From Adiantum capillus-veneris (taxonomy: Eukaryota > Streptophyta > Polypodiopsida > Polypodiales > Pteridaceae), in assembly GCA_014529385.2 (NCBI GenBank), contig CM043966.1, positions 37,545,239 to 37,609,238 of the forward strand: a stretch of DNA of 64,000 nt, in the 5' to 3' direction. The translations under genes and the position numbers were made by a program. The notes under the pieces are model-generated. The model was not told the DNA's origin and searched no databases. It saw only the letters and a list, made by a program, of their open reading frames with translations. Of the stretch, positions 24,040-38,647 are shown piece after piece; positions within the stretch are counted from its first letter, which is position 1; each line of letters opens with the position of its first letter.

Positions 24040-25241
24040 CTCCCTTTACACAAAGGGAATGAGGGACACATGTCAGCTCCCTAGGCCAGATGCCCACAAG
24101 GTGTGCCCAGTTTCTATTGGATGACCCTTGAAGTGGACCAATGAGAATTAAGCTAGAGTAAATCTAGTTTAATTAATTTAAAAACATTTAATAAAAGAAA
24201 CCAATGAGAATTAAGTCTCCTAGAAGACTATTGGGCAGTCTCCAAAGGGGTCCAATGAGCATTCAGGAGCCCAATGGCTTGCCTGATTCCTATTGTCCAG
24301 GAGGCAAAGGGGTACAATGAGAGTTTAGTTTAATTATTTAATTACCTAAAGCTCTCACAAAAGGGGAAAGGGGGACACATGTCAAAAGGCTATCACTTAT
24401 GCTGCTTAATTGTGATTGGCTTGACTTGGGGAGGGCCAATGAGGCTAGAGCAAGAGCAAATAGCAAGGGGGCTCGCCCAAGAGAGAGAGGGGGCTGATTT
24501 TTGCAAGGCATTATCACACACACACTCACACAAGCTCATGTGTGAAGAAAGAGAAGACTATCTCTTCCCAAGCTTTAATGGAGAACTCATCACCTACTCC
24601 AAGCTTGTGAGATAGAAGCCTACATCAACACTCTCTTGGCATGTGGATGCAAATCCAACCAAGAGCCAAGCTTCAATGCATGCTCATCTCCTCTACCAAG
24701 CTAATTACTAAGCTAAGCTATGCTAATATGAGTGATTATGTGAGGAGATGTACATCTTTCTCGTAAGATACTCCTTCTTCCCCTCAATCTACTCTCATAC
24801 CCTGCTAGCTCTCACCATCTTCGAAGGTGTGTGAGGTCTTGGGTCTGAGAACGGGGATAATTCAATTTTTGTTTGCTAAGTGTTTGCTTAGTGCATGAAG
24901 CTTTCATCTTCATTGCACTAGCTAGTCTTGAAGGAACACAAAGAATTGTATTGTACAATGTCTCTCTTGATGGGAGAAACCATAATACAAAGCCTTTTGG
25001 AGGGGGGACCAGCTCCATGGACCGGCTCCATGCAAATCCGGTCCTCAACTGTTGTCATTAGCTTAATTTCTCTCTCTTTTGAAAGTATTTTCGATGCTAT
25101 CTAACTAGATGTTATGCTTTTTGTTGCTCTCTCCACCCAAGCACTCTTGTAATTCTCATTAGGAATCTATTCTAATGAAATGCCCACTATGTTCATGCTC
25201 ATTTCCGCTACACACAAGTTATTAGGCCATTAAATGTTACA
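23618..25241 (+). mobile_element. 5' LTR of chromovirus D
   Basis: TGTCATAATAATC to AATGTTACA, 1,624 bp, matched almost base for base by 30820-32419. I count roughly 17 substitutions plus small indels, including a 12-bp duplication near 25010-25030 and a longer (CA)n at 23999-24038. It interrupts the LINE. Confidence 0.95.
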
Positions 25242-25242
25242 T

Positions 25243-25254
25243 TGATATCAGAGC
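25243..25254 (+). other. Primer-binding site of element D (initiator tRNA-Met type)
   Basis: TGATATCAGAGC, one mismatch from TGGTATCAGAGC, one base after the LTR end. Confidence 0.85.
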
Positions 25255-25657
25255 TCAAGGTTTCTCTTTTCTTGCTCAAGAAGGGAGGTCCTCAAGCTAG
25301 CTACAAATGGTTGGTATTATTAATTGCCTGTGAGTCAGTAGAATAGGGATTTTTCAGCCTTACAGTGCGCCTGCCTTTGTGCAGTTAACGGGGCATCACC
25401 ATCGAGAGCTATGGTCTTAATAGTGGAGTCCTACGGGGTTTGCCTACGGCTTAACCACTATTGAGCTATTAGAAGCTTGACAGGAGCCGGTGCTGTTTTG
25501 GTGTTGAAAGACCTTCTCTTCTATTCCTTGCAATTAATGGTATTCGAGCCGCGGGTACAGTAGCTTGAGTGCTTTTTCTAAAGGGGTAAAGAGGAGTAGC
25601 AACTAAGGCTTGAAGTGCCAAAGTACACCTAAAAAGTTTACACCTAAAAGTTGTTAG

Positions 25658-27180
25658 AATGGCTGACAATAGTAAAGAGAGTTAAATTAATGTTGATAAC
25701 TTTGATTTTGCTCATGAGCAAGCTACTAATGATGCTTCAATGCTTGTTAACTATCTTGTTTCTAGGCTTCAACAAGCCATGGGCAATCCATCTCTCCAAA
25801 GTGAAGTGCAACGGCAGCTCCGTGCTCACGGGATTCTCCAAGCTCATCACCATGACGAGAGAACACCTAGGAAGCCTCCTTGTGAGACTACCAAAAGAGG
25901 TCTCTCTCCGATTCGGGAAGAAGAAGAGAATCCATACGAAGGGCTCAAGAATTTACTTCTTGATGATGCATCTCCTTCCCAAAGGAGAACTCAAGAGTCT
26001 CCACCAAAGTAACGAGAAAGAAGTGAGTCTCCCGCCACCTCGACGGAGATGGCTCCACGAAGACGGCGGGCTAAACACTCTCCATCACCACCAAAGCAGA
26101 GAAGACCATCATACTCTTCTCCACGCCATAATTCAAAGAGGGATGATAAAAAGCAAGAGAAGAAAAAGGCGAGAAAGAGGACACCCTCTTCTCCATCTTC
26201 TTCATCCTCTTCCTCTTATGAAAGCTATGGTGAAGACGACAAAGATCAAGACAAGAAAAAGGCGAGAAAAGAGGTCACCCTCTTCTCCACCTTCTGAAGA
26301 AAGTGATGGTGCAACCTTTGAACCATCAAAAAGAAGAGGCCATAGGAAATCCTATGCCGCATGGAAGAGGTTGTCCAAGCTGAAGAAATTCAAAGAGGGA
26401 GGGAAGAGCATCTCTTTCCTTACCTATGATGGCACCTTTGGTGCTACGGACAAAGTCTTGGCCTTTATCCAGCAATTCGATGCGGGGTTTGGAGATGAGG
26501 GCTTCACTGAACCCTATAAGCTACGCCATGTAGCTATGCACTTTCAAAAGTCGCCAGACAATGGTGGTCTAGCCTACGAGCCAACGGTGAAGCTCCACGA
26601 ACATCGAAAGCTTTAAGAGCTTCCATTATGAAGCAGTTTTTGGCCACCGATGCCAAAGACAAAGTACTCACCGAATGGCGAAGCTTAAAGCTCTCTCCCA
26701 ATGAATCCATCCACAAATATGTAGACAAGTTTTGGGACCTACAACTCAAAGCCATGTCTTCAAAAAGTTGGATTTTGGAGAGCAAAAGCAACAATTTTGT
26801 GCGGGCTTAACCGAAGAAATGGCGGAGTATGTCAACTCCCAAAGGCCACGTACCATATCGGCGGTAATACACCACACTATGGTGGCCTCTCAAATCAATT
26901 TCCAAACGGGGGCTAAAAGAAATAATAAGCCCCCAGAAAACAAGGGTTCCAATGAGCCTAAGGGGAAGGACAATATCCAAAAGTCTCCTAAGGGCAACTC
27001 CAACAAAGCTAAAGAGAAGGGAGTTTACAAAGGTAAGAATAAACTCTCTCCTGAAGAGCTTGAGCGTTATCGTAAGGATAACCGGTGTTTCAAGTGCGGC
27101 GAACAAGGGCATGCGTACCGCGCTTGTCCCCAAAAGAACAACCTCCAAGATCCTCCTAGAGCTTCCTTAGTTGAAATCCA
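25658..27180 (+). pseudogene. gag: Chromovirus D gag
   Basis: Starts at ATGGCTGAC (25658) with a stop after eight codons, and is then readable in three frames. It has a Ser/Arg/Lys-rich stretch (about 26049-26300), a Retrotrans_gag part with LTEWRSLKLSPNESIHKYV (26655-26730) and LDFGEQKQQFCAGLTEEM, then a basic linker and one standard zinc knuckle CFKCGEQGHAYRAC (C-X2-C-X4-H-X4-C) near 27088-27129. It would form the particle and package RNA. Several frameshifts make it a pseudogene. Confidence 0.85.
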
Positions 27181-27808
27181 AGAGGAGGAGACTCACCAAA
27201 CTCACCACAAAGGATCTCCTCTATGCCATGCTTGGGGAAAGGTAAGAGAACATGATGCTTTTATTCTCTTTGACCCTGGTTCTACTCACAATTTTATATC
27301 TATGGAGTTAGCCACCAAGCTAGGCATACAATCCTACGAGACGGGAGATGTCCTACCTGCAGACAGTGCCTTCAAGGGGCAAGAAGCTTAAGTCATTCCC
27401 TTAATTGGGAAATTGAGGCTTCATGTCCAAGGCTATTTTGAAAAAGAGGACTTCTTTATCTCTCCTCTCAAGCATGAGGATGTAATCCTAGGGGCACCAT
27501 GGTTTGACCGTCTGGCTGCCGATGTTAAATTTCCTGAAAGGAGAATCTCCATTAAGTTCAGGGAAAAAGACATGTATATAGATGCTAAGGAAATGGGTAA
27601 CACCATCCCCATTGTACATACACCAGCTTTCAACAAGTCAATAAAGAGCTCTATTTCCATGTACATGGTTTTTGTTAAAGATTCTCAAAATGAACCTAAT
27701 GCTTTAACAAAAGAAAATAAAAGCAACCAAAAGGAATTAGAGTTATCCAATTTTCTCAAGGGGAGTTTCTCAAGCTCAACAAGAGGAGATTATGCGGCAA
27801 GTGCATGA
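27181..27808 (+). pseudogene. pro: Chromovirus D protease
   Basis: In frame with the knuckle. The active-site region is ILFDPGSTHNFISMELA (near 27265-27315), a DPG variant that I believe recurs in this part of the Ty3 group, and the flap-side motif is VILGAPWF (near 27483). A TAA at 27389-27391 interrupts the frame. It would cleave the Gag-Pol polyprotein. Confidence 0.8.
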
Positions 27809-29012
27809 GTTAGTTGAGAAGGGTATGGTTAGGCCAAGCTCATCTCCATTTTGCTCACCTGTGCTATTAGTGCAAAAGAAAGATGGCACATATCGTATGT
27901 GTGTCGACTATAGAGCACTAAATAGGATCACTATCAAGAATAGGTTTCCCGTTCCACGGGTAGAAGACCTATTTGATAAGCTACAAGGATTGACCTACTT
28001 CAGTAGGATTGACCTAAAAAGTGGCTATCATCAAATAAGGATAGTTGATCAAGACATTGTAAAGACCGCATTTCGCACCACATTTGGTCTTTACGAATAC
28101 ATTGTCATGCCTTTTGGCTTGACCAATGCACCAGCCACATTCAACCTCTTGATGGAGAAGCTGTTCAGGCCTCATCGAACCTTCACTAGAGTGTTATTTG
28201 ATGATATTATCATCTACTCTAATTCATTGGAGGAACACAAGCAACACCTCCAGGTAATATTTCAAGTTTTAAGAGAGAATAAACTTTATGTTAATTGAAA
28301 GAAAAGTGAATTTTTCTTGCAAGAGATTCAGTATTTAGGTCATATTATCTCTCAAGATGGCATCCAAATGGATCCATCTAAGTTAGAGGTAATAAAAGGA
28401 TGGCCTAAACCAAGGAATCTTCATGAACTAAGAAGCTTTATAGGTATGTGTGCATACTATAGACGCTTCATAGAAAATTTCTCACAAATTGCGGGACCAT
28501 TACATGACCTAACAAAGAAAAGCGTTAGGTATACATGGTCTGCTAAGGAGAACAATGCTTTCAAAAAGCTTAAAGAAAAGCTTATCTCTCAACTTGTGCT
28601 TACACTACCGGACCTCTCAAAACCATTTGAGGTCCAATGTGATGCTTGTGGTGATTGCCTTGGAGCTGTTTTGCTCCTAGAAGGGCATGTCATAGGCTAT
28701 GAGAGTCGAAGGCTCGACCCTGTTGAGCAAGCTCTAGGCATATATGAAAAGGAACTCCTTGCAGTTCTACATGCCTTAGACTCATGGAAGCACTATTTAT
28801 TGGGGACTCCTTTCATTCTTCGAACGGATCACCAAAGTCTTAAGTACTTCATGACGCAGACCAAGCTCCCCGACAAACAAATGAGGTGGGCAAATTTCCT
28901 TTCGAAATTTCATTTTCATATTGCTCACATTGCTGGCAAGCATAATCAGGTAGCTGATGCACTCTCACTGACGGCCGAGAGTGAATGCGGTTTCCGTAGC
29001 AACTCACAATGA
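27792..29012 (+). pseudogene. pol: Chromovirus D reverse transcriptase and RNase H
   Basis: One frame with a single TGA at 28296-28298. RT motifs in order: SSPFCSPVLLVQKKDGTYRM, YFSRIDLKSGYHQI, MPFGLTNAPATF and VLFDDIIIYS (FDD catalytic pair), then YLGHIIS. RNase H follows with FEVQCDACGDCLGAVLL, YEKELLAVLHAL, LRTDHQSLKYF and HNQVADALS, covering the Asp/Glu/Asp/Asp set. It copies element RNA into DNA. Apart from the TGA it is well preserved, consistent with the young LTR pair. Confidence 0.92.
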
Positions 29013-30046
29013 TCTATCTTCAATGATAGATGAGTATGCTATTGATCCCAATTTTAGAGATGTGATTTCAGCCCTTGCATTGGGGAAGAAAGAAGAACCA
29101 TTTACCTTACAAGATGGTTATCTTCTCTATGGAAATAGACTACACATTACTAACTCACTACGTGATAAAGTAATGTATGAATCTCATGCTCCACCTTATG
29201 CGGGGCATAGAGGGATTCAGTCTACCTTAAAGGGAATTGAAACATATTTCTATTGGCCTACCATGAAAGTGAACATACAAGAGTATGTTTCTAAATGTGT
29301 GGTATGCCAAAAGACAAAATTTGATAGAGGGAAGCAACTTGGATTGCTTCAACCCTTGCCAATCCCTAATTCACCATGGGAGAGCATATCCATGGATTTT
29401 ATCTTTGGATTGCCTAAGTCTATCCATGGGAATATGGACGATAGTAGACAGGTTCAATAAACAAGCTCATTTTATACCTGTTAAAAATACTATCAAAGCC
29501 CATCAAATGGCAACCCTCTTCATTTCACAAATTTTCAAGTACCATGGCTTGCCAATGTCCATAGTGTTGGATAGAGATCCTAGAATGACCAGTAATTTCT
29601 GGAAGGGTCTCTTTGAGAATTTAGGGACAAGTCTAAACTTCTCTTCGGCCTATCATCCACAAACGGATAGCCAAAGTGAAATAGCTAACCTAACCATTCT
29701 CGATCTACTAAAAGCCTATGTAACAGAAGTAGATCAAAGATCCCAATGGGAGAAGTACTTACCCTTATTGGAGTATGCTTACAATAACACTGAACATACT
29801 TCCACGGGAAAAGCACCTTTCGAGGTAATTGAGGGAAGATCAAAAAGTCCCTTGCTACTTAAGGTACATGGGAAGATCTTCGCTGTAGATGAGTATAGCC
29901 GAGACCTACAAGAATCTTTCCAAAAGATTAAGGATGCTATCTCTATCTCACAGCAAAGGCAAAAGGCTGCTGCTGACAAGCACAGAAGAGCCCAATCCTT
30001 TAAAGAAAATGATTGGGTCTTGTTAAGTTTCCCAAGGCTCGATTAA
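28981..30046 (+). pseudogene. pol: Chromovirus D integrase, zinc-binding and catalytic domains
   Basis: Frame 28981-29460 holds the HHCC domain (HAPPYAGHRG ... CVVCQKTK) and the first catalytic Asp region (SISMDFIFGLP). A frameshift near 29440 leads to frame 29285-30046 with VLDRDPRMTSNFW (second Asp) and YHPQTDSQSEIANL (Glu), the D,D-35-E layout. The usual TDGQTE reads TDSQSE. It would insert the DNA copy. Confidence 0.88.
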
Positions 30047-30475
30047 GGCACACGACGGGCAAGAATCCTACGGGCCACCAAAAGTACTATGCTAAACTAG
30101 CAAAAAGGTACTATGGTCCCTTTCAGATTCTTAGGCCAATCAATGAGATGGCCTATCAACTCAAGTTGCCCAATCATTGGCTCATACACAATGCTTTTCA
30201 TGTGAGCCTATTAAAGCCTTGCAAAGGAGAGCCACCTCAAGAACCAACTATTGAAGACCCACCGGAGATCGAGGACCAAGAGGAGGTGCTACAGCCCGAG
30301 TCCATTCTCCGACATGAAGACAAGGTACTAAGAGGCGGTAAGACTATCCGATGATATCTTATTAAGTTTAAGAATTATCCTTCTGAAGATGCTAGATGGA
30401 TGCAAGGCATACAATTAAAGGATAACCTAAACCTTGTCAATGCTTACAATGCTTCCCAAGAGTAAGCAAATGTAC
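30013..30475 (+). pseudogene. pol: Chromovirus D integrase C-terminus and chromodomain
   Basis: [20 protein letters not shown] and [12 protein letters not shown] are the GPF/Y-like module of Ty3 integrases. After an in-frame TGA (30352-30354) the frame continues with YLIKFKNYPSEDARWM, a chromodomain core, to a TAA at 30473-30475. Chromodomains steer integration to modified chromatin and place D among the chromoviruses. The TGA would remove the chromodomain from the product. Confidence 0.85.
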
Positions 30476-30781
30476 AAAATGTTAAAAATGAACAAAGTTT
30501 TTGTCTTATAAGACTCTCTTTTTCTTTATTGTGCACAAAAATGAAGTAGTATGCATGCTTAGATCAAGTTTGCGGAGACGACGTCTCCCAAACACCAAGT
30601 AGAGCTTGTCACTCTACTATGGAAGACTGATAGGACTAATGTGCAGACATGCTTGCGACAGCCTCAGGCTCTCAAGCGCCAAATGGACTATCATCCATTG
30701 TGGAATGATGTCGTAGGGTAACATAGGGATCCTCTACCCGATAAGAAAAGGACTCATGAATATGCTTTATCTTCTCTACAC

Positions 30782-30819
30782 CATAGTCGAGGACGACTAT
30801 GATTTCAACAGAGAGGTAA
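30782..30819 (+). other. Hairpin plus polypurine tract of element D
   Basis: Hairpin CATAGTCG-AGGA-CGACTATG at 30782-30801, then ACAGAGAGGTAA directly before the 3' LTR. The purine tract is interrupted by T and is shorter than those of A, B and F. Confidence 0.75.
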
Positions 30820-31198
30820 TGTCATAATAATCAATATCTATTTCTCCTAAATGATTTTCTCATATTAAACTGATCATTTAATGTGGGGAAGTGCCAGGGG
30901 AGAAAAGGCTAGAATATTGGTTAAGCTAGCAGACCGGCCACAGTAGGGATCCAAAGGAGGGAAAATAGGGATCCAAAGGGGGGGCCATCTGCAAAAGAGC
31001 CATGTGCAACAATGGGCTAAAAAGACCCTAAGGTTCAGCCCATTAAGACTTCCAAAATGCTAAGGTTCCAAAATTCAAAGGTTGTGTCCAAAGGGTTAAA
31101 GCTTAGGGGGAATTGGATGCTTTGTGTGCTCTCCAAAGTCAATGCATATCCCTACATGGGAGGGGGCGAGCCCTTCTTCTAGGGGATGAGAAAGAAAG

Positions 31199-31233
<35 letters not shown>

Positions 31234-32419
31234 CTCCCTTTACACAAAGGGAATGAGGGACACATGTCAGCTCCCTAGGCCAGATGCCCACAAGGTGTGC
31301 CCAGTTTCTATTGGATGACCCTTGAAGTGGACCAATGAGAATTAAACTAGAGTAAATCTAGTTTAATTAATTTAAAAACATTTAATAAAAGAAACCAATG
31401 AGAATTAAGTCTCCTAGAAGACTATTGGGCAGTCTCCAAAGGGGTCCAATGAGCATTCAGGAGCCCAATGGCTTGCCTGATTCCTATTGTCTAGGAGGCA
31501 AAGGGGTCCAATGAGAGTTTAGTTTAATTATTTAATTACCTAAATCTCTCACAAAAGGGGAAAGGGGGACACATGTCAAAAGGCTATCACTTATGCTGCT
31601 TAATTGTGATTGGCTTGACTTGGGGAGGGCCAATGAGGCTGGAGCAAGAGCAAATAGCAAGGGGGCTCGCCCAAGAGAGAGAGGGGGCTGATTTTTGCAA
31701 GGCGTTAAACACACACTCACACAAGCTCATGTGTGAAGAAAGAGAAGACTATCTCTTCCCAAGCTTTAATGGAGAACTCATCACCTACTCCAAGCTTGTG
31801 AGATATAAGCCTACATCAACACTCTCTTGGCATGTGGATGTAAATCCAACCAAGAGCCAAGCTTCAATGCATGCTCATCTCCTCTACCAAGCTAATTACT
31901 AAGCTAAGCTATGCTAATATGAGTGATTATGTCAGGAGATGTACATCTTTCTCGTAAGATACTCCTTCTTCCCCTCAATCTACTCTCATACCCTGCTAGC
32001 TCTCACCATCTTCGAAGGTGTGTGAGGTCTTGGGTCTGAGAACGGGGATAATTCAATTTTTGTTTGCTAAGTGTTTGCTTAGTGCATGAAGCTTTCATCT
32101 TCATTGCACTAGCTAGTCTTGAAGGAACACAAAGAATTGTATTGTACAATGTCTCTCTTGATGGGAGAAACCATAATACAAAGCCTTTTGGAGGGGGGAC
32201 CGGCTCCATGCAAATCCGGTCCTCAACTGTTGTCATTAGCTTAATTTCTCTCTCTTTTGAAAGTATTGTCGATGCTATCTAACTAGGTGTTATGCTTTTT
32301 GTTGCTCTCTCCACCCAAGCACTCTTGTAATTCTCATTAGGAATCTATTCTAATGAAATGCCCACTATGTTCATGCTCATTTCCACTACACACAAGTTAT
32401 TAAGCCATTAAATGTTACA
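30820..32419 (+). mobile_element. 3' LTR of chromovirus D
   Basis: 1,600 bp, TGTCATAATAATC to AATGTTACA, near-identical to 23618-25241. After one T the flank reads TTGAAGAAGAA (32421-32431), the same 11 bases that precede the 5' LTR at 23607-23617. Confidence 0.95.
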
Positions 32420-35215
<2,796 letters not shown>

Positions 35216-35534
35216 TTGGAGAGTGGATCTCCACCCCTTGCGCCTTTTCTTCAAAAGTTTCATTTTGTTGTTGCAAGGCTAAAGCAGTGTCCTAAGTTGG
35301 AGGCAAAAGAGGCCAAGAAGAAAGAGGTTGGCTCCACTACAAGTGCAGCTATTGTAGAAACTTCTGGGAAAGGAGATTGTGATGTTGATGTAGATGCAGA
35401 GTGGGTATTTAGTGCAGAGTGTACTTATGATCCTTTTGTCCATAATGCACGTGTGTCAGTTATTGCAAATCCACATGTGTGGTACTTTGATAGTGGTGCT
35501 ACTAAGCACATTACTTCCCATTGTGACTTGTTTA
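35216..35534 (+). pseudogene. Ty1/copia gag-protease fragment
   Basis: A frame ending in VWYFDSGATKHITSHCDLFM. The W-Y-x-D-S-G-A-T-x-H-(I/M)-T block is the hallmark of the Ty1/copia protease active site; an acidic linker precedes it. The frame is cut at 35534 where element E starts. No other copia domain is visible in the window, so the rest must lie beyond the nested insertions or be lost. Confidence 0.75.
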
Positions 35535-37074
35535 TGTAACATTTAATGCACTAGTAACTTGTGTGTAGCGGAAAATGATAACATAGTGAGCATTTCATTA
35601 AGAACAAATTCCTAATGAGCTAAGAGAGAGTACTTAGTTGAAGAAAGTAACATAGCAATTTACACCTAGCTATATTGGCATATACAATACTTTAAAAGAG
35701 AAAGAGAAATAGAACAATTGACAACAGTTGAGGACTGGATTTACATGGAGCTGGTCCCCCCTCCAAAAAGGCTTTGTATTATAGCTTTTCCCATCAAAGG
35801 AGACTTTTGTAAAACAATCTTTGTGTTCCTTGACAAAACTCGTTGGTGCAATGAAGATGGAAGCTTCATGCACCAAATTATGCTTGAAAAACACACTTAG
35901 TGGACCTAGCCTCAGTCCCAAGACCTCATGCACCTTCAAACATGGTGAGAGCTAGCAGGGAATGAGGAAAGATTGAGAGGAAGAAGATGTATCTTACAAT
36001 AAAGAAGTATTATCATGACATAATCTCTCTAATAGCATAGCTTAGCTTAGTAATTAGCATGGTAGAGGAGATGAGCATGCCATTGAAGCTTGGATTTGCA
36101 TTCCATAGCCAAGATTTGTTGGTGTACGCCTCTACTTCTCAATGCTTAGAGAAGGAGATGGAGTTCTTTCTCAACACATGAGTTGTGTGTGTATGTAGCA
36201 AAATTGGTTAGTGTAAAATGCCAACCTCTCTCTTCTTGGTCGACCCCTCTTATGCTCTTGGTGGTTTCCCATTGGCTCCTGCAGAGCTTATCCAATAACA
36301 ATTAAGAAAAATAGTTGATAGCCTTGTGACAAGTGTCCCCCTTCCCCTTTTGTGAGAGCTTTAGGTAATTAAAATAATTTATTTAAACTCTCATTGGACC
36401 TTTTAGTCTTCTGGCCAATAGGAATCAAGCAAGCCATTGGGCTGCTCAATGCTCATTGGACCCCTTGGTAGACTGTTCAATAGTCTTCTAGGGAGCTTAA
36501 TTTCTATTGGTTCTTTTAACAAGAATTTTTAAATTGATTAGACTAATTTTACTCTAGCCTAATTCTCATTGGTCCACCTCTATGGCCATCCAATAAAATT
36601 TGAGGGGAGATTGGGGGCATCTGGGCTAGGAGCCTGCCATGTGTCCATTATTCCCCTTGTGTAAAGGGAGATCTTGGGAGTGTGTGTGTGTGCGTGTGTG
36701 TGTTTCTCACTCTTCCCCTACCTTTAGGGCTCGCCCTTATCCTAGGGATGTGGGAAGACTTTTTAGTCTTCCCATAACCATCCAATTTTCCCACTTTTGG
36801 CCAATAGACTTTTTTAATTAATTTTTGAAACCTTAGCCTATGGCAGTCTTAATGGAGTTGAACCTTAGGTCTTTTAAGCTCCATTGATGCACATTGCTCC
36901 TTTGTAGAATGTTCCCTTTGGATCCTTATTTTCCCTTGTTTGGATCCTTGCTGAGACCGGTCTGGCAGCCTTACCAATATTCTAGCTTTTATTCCCCTGC
37001 TACCTCCCCATATTAAATGATCAATTTAACATGAGAAAATCGTTTTCAAGAATTAGATATTAGTTTTTAGGACA
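35535..37074 (-). mobile_element. 3' LTR of chromovirus E
   Basis: Inverted, more diverged copy of the element D LTR: TGTAACATTTAATGC at 35535 and AGGACA at 37069-37074 are the reverse complements of the D LTR ends. About 1,540 bp. In orientation it is the 3' LTR of a minus-strand element. It interrupts the copia fragment. Confidence 0.9.
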
Positions 37075-37559
37075 TTACCTTTCTCTTGAAATCATAGTCG
37101 TCCTAGACTATGAGGTAGAGAAGATAAAGCCTAGTCATTAGTCCGTTTGCTAGCGGGTAGAGGATCCCTATTTTACCCTATGACACCGTTCTAGAATGGA
37201 TGACTAGTCCATTTGGTGCTTGAGAGCCTTAGTTGTCGCAAGCATGTCAGCACATTAGTCCTTATCAATCTTCCATGGTAGAGTAACAAACTCTACTTGG
37301 TGTTTGGGAGACGTCATTTCCACAAACATGATCCTAAGCATGCATACTTATTAACATTTGTGCACAATAAAGAAAATTAGAGTCTTATAAGACAAAACTT
37401 TGTTCATTTATACATATTTACATTTGCTTACTCTAGGGAATCATTGTAAGCATTGACAAGGTTTAGGTTATCCTTGAATTGTATGCCTTGCATCCATCTA
37501 GCATCTTCAAAATGATAATTTTTAAACTTGATAAGATATCATCGGATAGTCTTATCGCC
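37075..37559 (-). mobile_element. 3' internal end of chromovirus E
   Basis: Matches element D from its polypurine tract and hairpin (CATAGTC-GTCCTA-GACTATG at 37093-37112) back to the chromodomain region near 30345. It stops at 37559, where the LTR of element B begins, so the remaining part of E lies beyond the right edge. Confidence 0.88.
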
Positions 37560-38597
<1,038 letters not shown>

Positions 38598-38635
38598 CTC
38601 CCCCCCCCTCCTAGTTCATGTCTACCACGACATGA
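38598..38635 (-). other. 3' polypurine tract and hairpin of element B
   Basis: On the minus strand a hairpin (TCATGTC-GTGGTA-GACATGA, 38616-38635) is followed by CTAGGAGGGGGGGG and the LTR start. ORF3 stops about 12 bases before the hairpin. Confidence 0.85.
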
Positions 38636-38647
38636 TCGTCTTTGTCT

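Larger units (their letters stand above)
23618..32419 (+). mobile_element. Element D, 8.8-kb Ty3 chromovirus
   Basis: Two 1.6-kb LTRs, initiator tRNA-Met-type primer-binding site, gag, protease, RT, RNase H, integrase and chromodomain, inserted in the 5' part of a LINE. LTR difference is about 1 percent by eye. Confidence 0.93.

Noticed and set aside
24000-24040. (CA)n and the many VCVCV frames in the element D LTR
   Set aside because: Plain microsatellite of different length in the two LTRs; not coding.
27241-27320. DPG in place of DSG as a broken protease in element D
   Set aside because: A DPG active-site variant is, to my knowledge, common in related plant Ty3 elements, so it is not evidence of decay by itself.
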